Below are positions 48,651 to 59,164 of a stretch of 64,000 nt of DNA, one piece after another. Position 1 is the stretch's first letter. The number at the start of each line of letters is the position of its first letter. Both the position numbers and the translations under genes were made by a program. Under the pieces are notes generated by a model. That model worked only from the letters and a program-made list of their open reading frames with translations. It made no database searches and was not told where the DNA came from. The stretch is from Thamnaconus septentrionalis. Its lineage: Eukaryota > Chordata > Actinopteri > Tetraodontiformes > Monacanthidae. Location: contig CM020518.1 in the NCBI GenBank assembly GCA_009823395.1, forward strand, positions 16,106,501 through 16,170,500, in the 5' to 3' direction.

Positions 48651-49773
48651 TTTATTCTATTCTGCAGGCTTGTGGACGACGTTATGTTGTTTGTTTCTGC
48701 AGTGAGTGAGAACAGAGTTGTGTACCCCAGGCTCTGGTTAATGGTGTGCTGAGGGACTTATGAGTCACGGTGCAGTTGTATTTGTCTCCATGTTGAGGTG
48801 TGAAGTCCAGTCTGGAGATCTGAGTGAAGGTCTCGTCACTCTGAAAGTAAGGTGTCTTACTGGTTCCCTCCGGCAAGACCTCCCCGTTTCTACTCCAGGA
48901 GATGGTGATCGGTGCTGGATAGAAACTGCTGACGAAGCAGATGAGTGTGTTCTCCCTTCCCACGACCACATTGTCTGTGGTGTAGATCATCGGACGGGAA
49001 GGTTGCTCTGCGGAGAAACGTTATAGTGAAGGTTAAAACTGCTCCACCACAGTCTGGTTTTGTTGGTTTAGTGGAACATTGAAATGGGATTCATTCACTG
49101 ATGAAACTGAACCGCAGATTACTGATGATCTCGTTCTCAGAGTGACGCTAGTGAACAGATCTCACCAGCAGGCGGAGCTATTGCTATGTTTCAGTAAATC
49201 AGACACGTGCACTCGCGCCACAGCAGCAGCAGCAGCAGCAACAACAATAATAATAATGTTGGAGTTATAGAAGGATGATGTTACAGGAAGAAACGCAGTC
49301 GAATAGGAAGTTGACAGTGAACTGATCTGCACCTGACGAGAAGAGAAAATAGATATATATATATATATACATATATTATATTATATATAGACAGATATTT
49401 ACCAACACGCATCGTTGCGTTTTTGCTGAGGCGGATCAAAACTTCCATGTTATATTTGCAGATCTCTTGATCTTTCGCGATCCGTTCATAGGTTCCCTCT
49501 GCATATACAGTAGGATTTGCGAAGGGCGGAAATTCGTTGACGCCGTATCCCCTCTCATAGTCTGCGTACCACATCTCTTCACCATCCAGACCGTACATGG
49601 CCTCTCCATCAGACTGAGAACAGCCAACAAAGCAGACGTCTTCATGGAGACCTGGGGACAGAGACAGCAGACTCACTCACCTGTCCGCCTCAGCAGTTGT
49701 TCACTTCGAGCAAGAAGCACTCACTGTGAGCGGAGACGCAGGAGAGGAAGAGGAGCAGCGCTGCCTTCATCAT
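48449..49773 (-). CDS. MHC class II alpha chain (complete, 4 exons)
   Basis: Exons on minus: 49773-49725 (signal), 49651-49403 (alpha-1), 49007-48726 (alpha-2), 48570-48449 (connecting/TM/tail). They total 702 bp (233 aa), all GT-AG with phases matching. The signal peptide starts MMKAALLLFLSCVSA. Alpha-1 has GLDGEEMWYADY and QEICKYNMEVLI with the fish-type Cys pair (GCSQSD, EICKY). Alpha-2 is an Ig C1 domain with LICFVSSFYPAPITISW and KYNCTVTHKSL. The membrane segment is GFGLAVGLLGIAVGTFFLIKG with a three-to-four-residue tail. It would pair with the beta chain at 59-62 kb to present peptides to CD4 T cells. Two N-glycosylation sites are visible (NAT in alpha-1, NCT in alpha-2). Oddity: an extra Cys in DVCFVGC. 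The DA/DB/DE lineage cannot be fixed by eye. Expression is likely CIITA/RFX-controlled, given the X/Y motifs upstream. Confidence 0.94.
48582..48645. repeat. AC microsatellite in MHC class II alpha last intron
   Basis: About 32 AC units. On the transcribed minus strand this is a TG tract ending about 11 nt before the acceptor of the transmembrane exon (tttgcttgcag). It fills nearly half of the 155-bp intron. Confidence 0.95.
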
Positions 49774-49890
49774 CAGCTGTCGGAGGACCCTGAACCAGTG
49801 AGTGCGTCAACCAGTGAGTGCGAGCCGCTGCTGAGGAGGACGCGCGAAAAAAAAAAATCTCAACAGCAGCTCGACTGTCAAGTAGCGAGC

Positions 49891-49935
49891 AGCCAATTAG
49901 AGAGCAGGGAGGACGTGACATTATCAACAGCCAGG
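49891..49935 (-). promoter_or_regulatory. MHC class II alpha promoter X-Y box module
   Basis: On minus, cctggctgttgataatgtca (X1/X2-like) precedes ctaattggct (Y box, inverted CCAAT) by about 13 nt, ending near 120 nt upstream of the start codon. This matches the order and orientation of the conserved RFX/CREB/NF-Y module of class II genes (X consensus close to cctagcaacagatgatgtca). No clear S/W box was assigned. Confidence 0.65.
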
Positions 49936-50044
49936 TAAGAGAGGAGAGCTGCTGTCAGCACAGATCAGTGATCCGGGCAAAAGCAGCAAGTAGCTTTTAA
50001 GAGGCCAAATCAGAATCAGTTGCTGTTTCTGTGGTGGCAACGTC

Positions 50045-50287
50045 TAATTTACAGTTTTGTTTTGTTTGTTTTTTTCAATCGTCAGAACACAATTACTAAT
50101 CCTTCTCACACGTTTCCAAAACTGCTGTCGTTGCGCCCCTGAAATCAGGGAGACACAATCACAAGGTGGCATAACGATGCCTCCTCGTAAGAGCGTTGAC
50201 TGGAATGAGGAAGACACAGTGGTATTGTGGGTGGAGACCAACATAATTAATCCTGTGCGGATCACTGATAACAATTTTATATATCTT
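50045..50287. repeat. fragment duplicated at 56.65 and 57.0-57.36 kb
   Basis: It contains caatcgtcagaacacaatta and ctcacacgtttccaaaactg (related to the transposon end at 62.03 kb), then ctgaaatcagggagacacaa, cctcctcgtaagagcgttga and gtgcggatcactgataacaa. The last three recur at 57.0-57.18 kb, and the first of them also at 56.66 kb. The match resumes at 50525-50580 (gaattaaaccttattcaatt) after the SINE insertion. Confidence 0.7.
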
Positions 50288-50300
50288 AGTTTTTAACAAT

Positions 50301-50491
50301 ATTCTAAATTGTCCGTAGGTGTGCATGTGAGTGTGAATGGTTGTTTGTTTCTATGTGGCCCTGCGATGAACTGGCGACTTGTCCAGGGTGTACCCTGCCT
50401 TCGCCCTAAGACAGCTGGGATAGGCTCCAGCAGACCCCCGTGACCCTGAATTGGAATAAGCGGGCAGAGAAGATGAATGAATGAATGAATG
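50301..50491 (+). mobile_element. 5'-truncated SINE copy D with 13-bp target-site duplication
   Basis: It carries the 3' half of the SINE family at 22.9/25.1 kb (from attctaaattgtccgtaggt to the gaat tail). It is flanked by agtttttaacaat at 50288-50300 and 50492-50504. It split an older duplicated repeat. Confidence 0.85.
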
Positions 50492-50724
50492 AGTTTTTAA
50501 CAATAAAAATAAAGGATGAAATACTGAATGAATGAATTAAACCTTATTCAATTTAACAATCATTGTGATCAATCACAGACTACAAAAACAGATGTCGTCC
50601 CGACATCTTGTACCACAAATATGTCTACTTGTAGTAACTTCTACTTGTGCCTTGACAATCCATAACATACAGATATGATTACATTCTTGTATTTTAAATG
50701 CCTGTGTACGAACCTTCACTGTCT

Positions 50725-51000
50725 TCAACAGTCCATGTGAACGTTCTCTGTTCTGGGAGCAGTCTGAATGAGTGAAAGTGTGTGAATGTGCTCTGAGTCT
50801 TCATTTTCAAAAGTCCATGAGATATGTGAATGAGTCTTTTCAGTTGTCTCAAATGAGTCCATGAATTTTGTGAGCATGTGTTCGCTGTTTAGAAACAGTC
50901 CATGAAATAGTGAGAATGAGTGTGATTGCTGTTTTGAGAGCTCCATGAAATGCATGAGTGTATATTCTCTGTTTTAAACAGTCCATGGAGCATGTCTATG
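50725..51000. repeat. degenerate tandem repeat built on 'agtccatgaaat...gtgaatg'
   Basis: Phrases like cagtccatg, agtccatgag, agtccatgaa, cagtccatgaaat, ctccatgaaat and cagtccatgg recur every 40-60 nt with intervening 'tctctgttt' and 'gtgaatg'. It is a diverged tandem array without coding character. Confidence 0.5.
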
Positions 51001-51303
51001 TGGGTGCTCTGTGGTCAGTACCCATGTAAAAGCACTGGTTGATGGTGGAGGAATGGCACAGTGTTCCTCCACTGTGTTCCTGCTGCTTCCCGGCAATGAA
51101 GCATCACATGGTGCAAGTATGTAGGGCGAGCTGGTGGCACAAACTGGTTTACCCAGTTTGTTGTAGGTGAAGACTCTTGCTGCCCGCCTCTCACTCATCG
51201 GCCTCCTGGAAGTCTGCAGAGCCTCATTGAAGTTTTCACTTGGACCAGGTGATGAGGGTGCTGGTGTAGCAACATCCTCTGGAGAGACAGTTTTCACCTA
51301 ATT

Positions 51304-51561
51304 TTGTTTTGCAGCTTTGATGTCGCAAGTGCAATTGACTTTGACCGTCATTTCTCTGTGTTACTGGTTCCTTCCTGGACTCAGAGAACGCCAGTTCCCC
51401 TCCAGATGAGAACCGCTATTGTTTTATACAAACTGGCTAGCTTTGCAGAAAACGGCGTTGCTGCAAAACAGTTTGCAGTGCACAAATCCACAGTTAAAAA
51501 GTTTGTGTACAGGTTTTGCAAAGGAATGGTGTCTTCAGTTACATACACGCTAATTATTTAA
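51304..51561 (+). pseudogene. PIF/Harbinger-type (HARBI1-like) transposase N-terminal fragment
   Basis: An open stretch contains PLQMRTAIVLYKLASFAE, then GVAAKQFAVHKSTVKKFVY and RFCKGM. This resembles the N-terminal helix-turn-helix segment before the catalytic domain in Harbinger transposases. The DDE region is not seen in the flanks, so this is a relic. The nearby MITE with a TAA target-site duplication fits the same superfamily. Confidence 0.5.
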
Positions 51562-52573
51562 AATAAAAACAAATCAGAAAAACATCTTTTTGGTGTGCTT
51601 TTATTTACAAAGTTAAAATTCTTCTAACTTACAAAAAATGTGAACGAAAAGGTAGAAATATAAATACAAACGAATACCTATTTGTTCAGGGGTGCGCGCA
51701 AAGCCGGAGCCCTGCATTCGCTGCGCTACCTTTTTAAAAAGGTCTCCGTTGCGCGTTATTTTAATATGTCCATCTCTTTTAGAAGAGAAAGCATCACCCC
51801 GGTCTCACCCTCTCTCCAAATGCGAACATTCTTATTCGCGTTTGCCAGGTTGTTTCGCCGTCTGTTTTGTTAGACGATGTAGTTCTGCGGTCATGAGTCG
51901 CGAGAGGGAGGCGCGATGCGTGCGCACTTGCATTGTCCAGTTAATAGTCCGACAAAGGCGTATACATGGCAGAGAAATTCGAATTCCAATCGCATTATCT
52001 GGGTGTCTCAATCGGAGTTCTCCGATTCCAATCGGAGTTCTCAAACTCCGATCATAATCGGACTAAAGCAATAATTCGAATTTCTCTCAGAATTTTTTCT
52101 CAGATTGCAGACTGCTACTCTCAGATTGTGCTGTACTGTGTTCTTGCTGCTGGACTGTTGTTTTCTCTTTCTTTTCTGCAGGGTTGTCACAGGTCTGTGC
52201 AGAATGGATGGCTGCAGAACGATTCTGAAGTTTACATTCCCCTCCTGTCCTGTCTCTCACTCTCATGGGCACAGGATGTGTTCAGTTTTTCCAGTAGCAG
52301 TTCATCAGAAATATTTGGCTCCTCAAGATACGGCTGAAGGTCACGTTTGATGTTGTCGCTTTACGAGCCAGTCAATACAGTGTGCAGGAACATGTTTTGG
52401 ACAAGACCAGGGTCGTATTTTAATCCAGACTCGGATTCTTGTGATGCAAATAAAATCTTTTGCCTCAAGTCCAATGCACGAATAACAAAAAGTTTGAGGG
52501 GTCTCTTTGGCACCTTGCACGTACAGGTCTGTTGCACTTTTCTCCTGATAGTGGCACCCGAGAATGTGTCTAA

Positions 52574-53184
52574 GGCCCTGTCCACACGGGAACTTTGCCG
52601 GGTTTTTTTTTCCCCCGGGGTCGAAAAAAGTTGCGTCCACACGCTGGCAGATGGAAACGGAACGGTGGGTGAAAACGATGTAATGCGTATGCCACACCGA
52701 AACGTGGCGCTGTTAACAGACGCTGACACAGCCACCGGACCCACGATTTAGAAAGAGGGCATTTCCGCTACACACTAAACACACAGAAAACAAAAATGGC
52801 GAGTAGCGGGAAAAAAGTGAGTCTGAGGTTTTGTGAGGTTTTGTAGTAATATTGCCAACAAGTCTTGAAGCGCCTGCGATACAAAGACAACTCTGCTGGC
52901 CGCTATCGTTGTTGTTCGTGCCGCTGCATGCCTTGTTTTTTCCGGTCACATGACAGTGACGGTGGGACGACGTCATCGTTTTACGAGGAAAAGCCGTTTT
53001 CACTGTCCACACGGCAACGATGTGACAACGGCGAAACGGCGTTGTCAGATTTTCCCACTCTGGGACCCGTTTTCAAAAAATACCGTTTCGGGGACCCAAA
53101 ACACCGTTGCCGTGTGGACGAAACGCCCTAACGGTTAAATACTTTACCGTTTCCACCAAAAAAAGTTCCCGTGTGGACGGGCCC
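52574..53184. mobile_element. 611-bp MITE with terminal inverted repeats and TAA duplication
   Basis: The left end ggccctgtccacacgggaac and the right end (reverse complement gggcccgtccacacgggaac) form near-perfect inverted repeats. TAA flanks both sides (52571-52573, 53185-53187), fitting a TWA-type target site as in PIF/Harbinger. The interior repeats 'tccacacg'/'cgtgtgga' several times as subterminal motifs. It encodes no protein. Confidence 0.75.
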
Positions 53185-55185
53185 TAAGTGTGGGCAATGT
53201 CAGATTAGTTTTCCCCTCTAGATAACTACAGAGTTGCATGCCAGGAGCAATAGCTCTTATTACAGCGCCCAATATCTCCACCTCGGGGAAGCCCTTGCTT
53301 AGACCATGCTCTATCTGGCGTGATAGACTGGAGAAGGTAAGGCGATCTTTCTGTCCGGGCTCACCAACTTGGCCAGATATATTAAAACATTTTTCTGCCA
53401 TGAAGGTGGAGCTTGAGAGGGGGTGGTGTGAGGGGCTGAAATCCTGTTCTGTGTGGTGTGGTGGAAAAAATGAAGATCTGCAAGAGGAATCCAGAGTCTG
53501 CTGAGAGTTTTATTACGGAGCTCCGGACACGCACCCAAGGCAGGCTCGGTGTGTGTCGAGAAGAAGGGAACAGTCAGGTTTTATGCATGTTTGGTAAAAG
53601 GGGGAAGGACAAGAGGAACAAAGGTGGTTTGATCCTGGAAGGGCAACTGGTTAAACAAAAGGCTCCAAGTGGTTCGGCAGTCATGCCACAGGAGATGGGC
53701 CAGTGCACAGCAGGGGAGCATTGTGGGAAACCAGATGTGTGGAGGAAAGAGGTGTGATGTCCACGCAGACAGGGCAATCAAGTATGCGGTGCCTTCACAG
53801 TTAGGGCAAGGCAGAAACAGCCATCACAGTGGTAACTATTCGTGTTCCCTGTCATAATTTTTCACACTTGTTTTGGCATCAGTGACAGTTTAAGTTGCAG
53901 TGTCTCAACTTCCTTAGACAATCTTGCCTGTTCTTCATTCATCTTGCTTTGATACTCGTTCTGTTTTGACTGTTCACTTTGCTTTTGAGATATGTTAACT
54001 TGTTCAGTGGATTGGGACACTTTCCTAATTGGAGATGCCTCACTGACACTGACTTATTTTACCCATTAGGAAGAGGTGTTCAGACATACAATTTCTCTCC
54101 AGTTCTGTTAGTTCCTCTCGCTGCAGATGGCTGCTTATCATTGAAACCAGTGCTGTTCTGTTCTTGCCACATACATGCTCAAATTCTGGACCGGATATTG
54201 TCAAAAAGTCTCACAAGTTCACAAGATGGTCCTTTGACAGCGTGCATAATGCTTGTGTAGGGGGACCACTGGCTTACGCGTGTCCGAGCCCCGTTGCCTT
54301 CACGGATCCACTCCAGAGTCGAAGAATGTTATTTTAACATAAATTATTTATTCCACAGTTTCGTTTAACGGTTCATACAGGTTGGCTAAAACAGGACGGG
54401 ACACGGTAAGAAACCGTGTGTCTCCACTGCTTCCACGCTCGTGGCACAAATATCCATGCACCTGCGTGCGAGGCTACTGGCTCTCTTAAAGCCACAGTGC
54501 TGCCAGCGTTGAACTTAAACGGTCTATTGCAGCCTAAATAATGAACAAACAACCATATTCAACTGAAAGTAATCTGAAAAAAAAGGCTGTTAGTTCAATA
54601 TGTAAATTTCAGTTCCAAGCACAAAATATATTTGAATAACATAATGAAAAATTTTGAAAATTGGCAGACTTATCATTGCCTCTTACAGCTTGTATTACCT
54701 CAAGCTGCAGTTTCTCTACCTCTGCTGACTCCATATTCCACACAGTGACAAGGCAGTAAGTAGGCGGTGATAGCGTTAGCTCTGAGTTGGCGGCGTCAGC
54801 TCTCTTTGTGACTTTTTTTTGGACCAAGCAGGCTGTATCAGAGATCACGCAGTTCACTGCTGTTACTTCACCACCAGATGTCGCTGGACTGGGTAAGTTG
54901 GAGTGACAACTGGGGCTGTGGCTGTGGCTGTGTCTCAATTCAGGGTCTGCACCCTTCGAAATGAGCGTCCTCCGTCTGAAGGAAGCGTTCTTCGAGGACC
55001 CGGCCTAGAAGGACGAACCAAACCCTGCCTCCCCGTAACCACACAGGACGGTCTAGCCTTCGGTGTATTTCCTTGTTGCGTCACCGCCGTTCCCTCCTGC
55101 TGGCCAACCCCAGAAGTGACGTTTTTATAGTATCAAGCTAACTGTAAAATATTTAGTATGTAGATGGAAGGCTAGTTAAACAGTC

Positions 55186-55657
55186 TGGTTCCAGGGGGTG
55201 ATCAACTCAATGGGTCTGTCTATTAGAACAGTCAGATGGAGGCAGATGAGCTGATGATCCAATAGTTTATTGTATAGTGTATTGTTTGTACTGGTTTTCT
55301 GATGAAAGATATAAAATAAAGGGTAAATATTGTGACAATTCAACACAGGGCCTCTATTCTAAACAAACATTCTTGAAATAAGGAATAACTCTCAGAACAT
55401 AAACAGGCCGCACATAATCAGATTCTAAATTCAGAAATATAAGATAAACTCACATTTCAAGGACTCAGTACAGACAACAACGCTGTGACTCCTGACATGC
55501 GGCCAGCCAGCTCCTTTGTTCTCAGGGAAAAAAGGGGTGTGACAGTGTTGAGCTGGCTTCCCACATGGCTTAAACTCCGCCCTCCTTGGCCATGATGGAT
55601 GCAGGTAGAGGAGGGGGAAGTACGAAGGTGCAAGGAGGATGTCAGGGATTTTCCACA
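55186..55657 (-). mobile_element. LTR of a BEL/Pao-type retrotransposon (~472 bp)
   Basis: On minus, a purine-rich tract (gaggggcggc) precedes tgtggaaaatccctg, and the unit ends ccctggaacca, giving TG...CA borders. It lies directly downstream of the integrase fragment, as a 3' LTR should. No second LTR was seen, so the element is truncated upstream. Confidence 0.5.
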
Positions 55658-55686
55658 GCCGCCCCTCAAATATGTCAGGGTACATA

Positions 55687-55990
55687 TTTGACTTGAAGGA
55701 AAATCCTTAGGTCAGGGGAAGAGGTTCCGGGTCATCATCTTTGATCTCGGTGAGAACAACCAGCCGACTGACAGGACGCACATAGGTTTTTTTCTTTTTT
55801 CCGCATTTCTGCGACTCTGACTCTGCCATCCGAGCTTGGGAGGAGTTTTTGGATCTTCCCTATCGGCCATGACGCACGGGGCAGATTGGGATCCACAACC
55901 TTAACAACAGTATCCATGGTGAGATTTGGGTTGTCGATTGTCCATTTTGGTCGTGATTGAAGTGTCGGTAGGTAGTGTTTGACAAAGCTG
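55687..55990 (-). pseudogene. BEL/Pao retrotransposon integrase C-terminal fragment
   Basis: The minus strand encodes KHYLPTLQSRPKWTID and VVKVVDPNLPRASWPIGKI with GRVRVAEM, the C-terminal integrase tail typical of BEL/Pao elements. The final residues fall into another frame at an A-rich run near 55790, and the 5' side is cut at about 55990. It is a dead copy. Confidence 0.65.
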
Positions 55991-56654
55991 ACTTCCCAGG
56001 ATCCCACGATGCTTTGCAGCAGCACGCAAAACATCATGGGATACAGAAGTACGCGAAGGATAGTAGCAGTGTAGCCTTGGGAATCGGCTAAAACAAGGGC
56101 GCATTCCGAGGACGCATTTGGAGCGTCCTAAGGACTTTTGGGATTTGGGACAAGCCTTCGCGCAGTGCTATGACGCAACTTCCTTTCAAATGCATACTTC
56201 AAGGATGCAGACCCTGAATTCAGACACAGCCTGTGTCTCACAAATTAGTTGCATGTACTGGCAAAGACACGAAGTATAAATTTAAGTATTGAAGTTTCAC
56301 ATGAAATATCCAGTTTTTAACGTAGGATTTTAATTATTTGATCATCCAAAGCCATCGTTAGATGGCTAACCAATGGTTAGCTTGATACTATAAAAACGTC
56401 ACTTCCGGGGTTGGCCAGCAGGAGAGACCGGCGGTGACGCAACCATGAAATACGCCGAAGGCTAGACCGTCCCGTGTGGTTACCGGGAAGGCGGGTTTTG
56501 GTTCGTCCTTCTCGGCCGGGTCCTTCGGAGAACGCTTCCTTCAGACGGAGGACGCTACCTTCGAAGGATGCAGACCCTGAATTGAGACACAGCCAGTGGG
56601 TACTTTTAATAGAAGTTAGTCCACGTCGCGCTCATCCCAGCGGTGCCTCCAAAA

Positions 56655-57365
56655 TGTTGCACCCCTGAAATCAGGGAGAAATAATCACAAGGTGTGATAA
56701 CGATGCTTCCTCGTAAGACCTTTTAGTGGAATGATTTTAACATATAGACAATTTACATGCAACTTGAAATACATTCTACAAAAGTGAATAATGCATTCAC
56801 AGGTGACAGAAACACTCGATGCAGTTGCTAGTTGAACGTTGCACACAAGCAGGGAGGTCGTCCACACATGCGCACGCACACACATATGCATTAAGCAGAG
56901 CTGCTCTTAACTGAACTCAAAATAATGCATAAATACTCTCTTAGCACAGAAAATATACTGTAACATTCTCACAACCCCTTTAGCAGCGCAAACTGCTGAC
57001 AACACACCTGAAATCAGGGAGACATAATCACAAGGTGTGATAACGATGCTTCCTCGTAACAGCGCTGACTGGAATGAGGAAGATACCGCGACTCCCTTGG
57101 AGAATTGTGGGTGGAGACCAACATAATCAACCCGAACTCACCGATCCAGATTACCGTGCGGATCACTGATAACATTTTTATAAACCTTAAGAAAAACAAA
57201 AAACAAACAACAAAGATAAAGAATGAATGAATTAAACCTTATTCAATTTAACCATCATCAACTTCACTATTGTAACATCTCTCTTTTATAGACACTTTAT
57301 ATAAATATTTTTTTTCTTAACATTATCACAGCATTGTGATCAATCACAGACCATGAATCTACTAT
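56655..57365. repeat. tandemly placed relics sharing sequence with 50.05-50.58 kb
   Basis: The phrase ctgaaatcagggaga...aatcacaaggtgtgataacg with cgatgcttcctcgtaa occurs at 56666 and again at 57010. Near 57225, gaattaaaccttattcaatt matches 50532. It is a segmental or transposon-borne duplication across the class II intergenic region. Confidence 0.65.
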
Positions 57366-57640
57366 TATAACCCATTACACATACATTGTTTCTTTAGAGC
57401 AAACATTCAGTGGAAATGAGTTCACAACTGTAATGGAATTTTTGCAAAAGCTTTATTTGTTATAGTAAATGTTGCAAGCCTGCAAGAAAATAAAACATTG
57501 CCATTCAACAATGTGTGGATACACAGATTATTAGTTTTTTTTTTTTAAAAAATAAAGAAAAATACTTGTATAAAGAAAAAAGATCCTCATTTGCCCGGTC
57601 TTCTGCATTGGGCCACATGGCAAAGTGCGATGTTGGTGTG
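57366..57640 (-). mobile_element. DNA transposon relic, second copy of the 62.4-62.7 kb sequence
   Basis: It shares cagtggaaatgagtt, ctttatttgt, ttgcaagcctgcaa/actgcaagcctacaa, ttgtggata and cttctgcattgggccacatg with 62400-62690. It ends just inside the transposase C-terminal codons. Confidence 0.7.
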
Positions 57641-57896
57641 TATTCACACTACAATGAAGAGTCAGTGTATCACAATCTGTGGGGTCAATTTATGGAATGG
57701 TCTGAATAACAAACTCAAGCAAAGCAATAGCATTGTGCAGTTCAAACGGATGTATAAAAATTCACGTTAGGCGGTGCTAGGGTCTCTTGGGGCTCCAAGA
57801 AGTTACCTTGGGGCCCCACCTTACCAGTGCACGCTGAAAAAAATAGATTTTTACACAACCAAACACACAATTTCCGGGAAATTTGAGATGGTCCCA

Positions 57897-58125
57897 CAGT
57901 CCCAAAAAACATGCATGTGAGGTCAACTGAACACTCTAAATTGTCCATAGGTGTGCATGTGAGTGTGAATGGTTGTCTGTCTGTATGTGGCCCTGTGATG
58001 AACTGGCGACTTGTCCAGGGTGTCACCCTGCCTTCGCCCTAAGACAGCTGGGATAGGCTCCAGCAGACCCCCGTGACCCTGAGCTCGGGAATAAGCGGGT
58101 ATAGAAAATGAATGAATGAATGAAT
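57897..58125 (+). mobile_element. 5'-truncated SINE copy E
   Basis: It carries the SINE body from aaaaacatgcatgtgaggtc through gatgaactggcgacttgtcc to the gaat tail. No clear target-site duplication is seen. Confidence 0.8.
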
Positions 58126-59073
58126 ACATTAATGGTTCTCAAAGTGAGGTCCAAGGACCACCAGAGATCACAGAAAGCCCAAAACCCTATGCCTATTGTT
58201 GTTGTAATGTATATATAAATATATAAAATATAAACTGTTCTTTATTACAAAAGTGCAATGCAAATTATCTGAACTTTAAATATCAAAAAATGCAAACCTG
58301 AGTAAATAGAATAGTTAAGGCCAGATCAAAAGAAACAAAATTGCCACAATATATAATATAAAACATTTAATGGTGGAAATAACATAGTGGAAATAAATAT
58401 TGTCAGATGAAATAAAAAAATGTATGCCACATCTGGCCCGCTGTGTGTCCCCGTCCGGCCGCGTGAGGCAGTCATAAATTACACGATCTACCGGTCGATC
58501 GCGAAGGTAGTTTTCCTGGATCGCATGGAGAGACAGAGTCGCGAAGATACTTCAGCGCTATTTCCCACAATAACTCTTCTTCATGTTGTCTGCACAAGCA
58601 CGTTTTGGCAAGTTTGCAAACTGTGACCAAAAGTGTGACGGGACCAGTATCGCTTGTCGCGCGGTACTTGGTCAGGTGCAGGCTGAAGGCAGATGGGGCG
58701 GGGTCCTACAAAGGGGGGTCTGCTGCTGCGGTGTCATGTCATTGCAAATTGCGCATTGTTGTCGTTGCTGTACGGTGTACATTCTGGCAGCCCTAGGGGC
58801 CCCCCCTAGTGGCCGGGGCCCCAAGCAACTGCCTGGCTTACCTGTCCGCAAGCGCCGCCCCTGCCTGTTCCTGCTTACATAAGTAGGAAAATGCATCAAA
58901 AAAGTTGTATTTGTCTACAATTTTAGCCACTTTTTAAGTATCAGTTTTGGGTTGGAGGAACTGTGAAATTTTTAAGCCACATGGATGATAGTTTATCAAC
59001 AGTTTGCAGTTTTTATTCAGCTATGAAGGCCGCCTGATTGACATTTGTGTGTGTGACTTGTGTGAGCTGCCTG

Positions 59074-59095
59074 CCTGGTAACAAGTGATGATAAG
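59074..59095 (+). promoter_or_regulatory. MHC class II beta X-box-like motif
   Basis: cctggtaacaagtgatgata resembles the X1/X2 box and lies about 70-90 nt upstream of the beta-chain start codon. No CCAAT/ATTGG (Y box) is seen at the expected spacing downstream; the nearest ATTGG-like sequence is ctgattgac, upstream at about 59033. Confidence 0.5.
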
Positions 59096-59164
59096 GTCTA
59101 TCGGTCCTGTTTTTCGAGAAGTTCTCAGTGTGTAAGTGTCAGTTTGTCCAACCGACAGAGCAAC

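Larger units (their letters stand above)
54925..56595. mobile_element. DNA transposon with ~220-bp terminal inverted repeats, invaded by an LTR element
   Basis: The arms at 54925-55142 and 56374-56595 are reverse complements over most of their length. Both begin tggctgtgtctcaattcagg and end near the 'ttatagtatcaagctaac' phrase. Between them sits a BEL/Pao-type retrotransposon end (55186-55990). A third copy of the terminal phrase (ggatgcagaccctgaattca) lies at 56203-56222, implying nested or rearranged copies. No transposase was recognised. Confidence 0.7.

Noticed and set aside
50974..51297. 107-codon minus-strand frame near the Harbinger fragment, possibly its accessory protein
   Set aside because: No Myb/SANT-like or MADF-like pattern could be seen, and its 3' part overlaps a degenerate tandem repeat.
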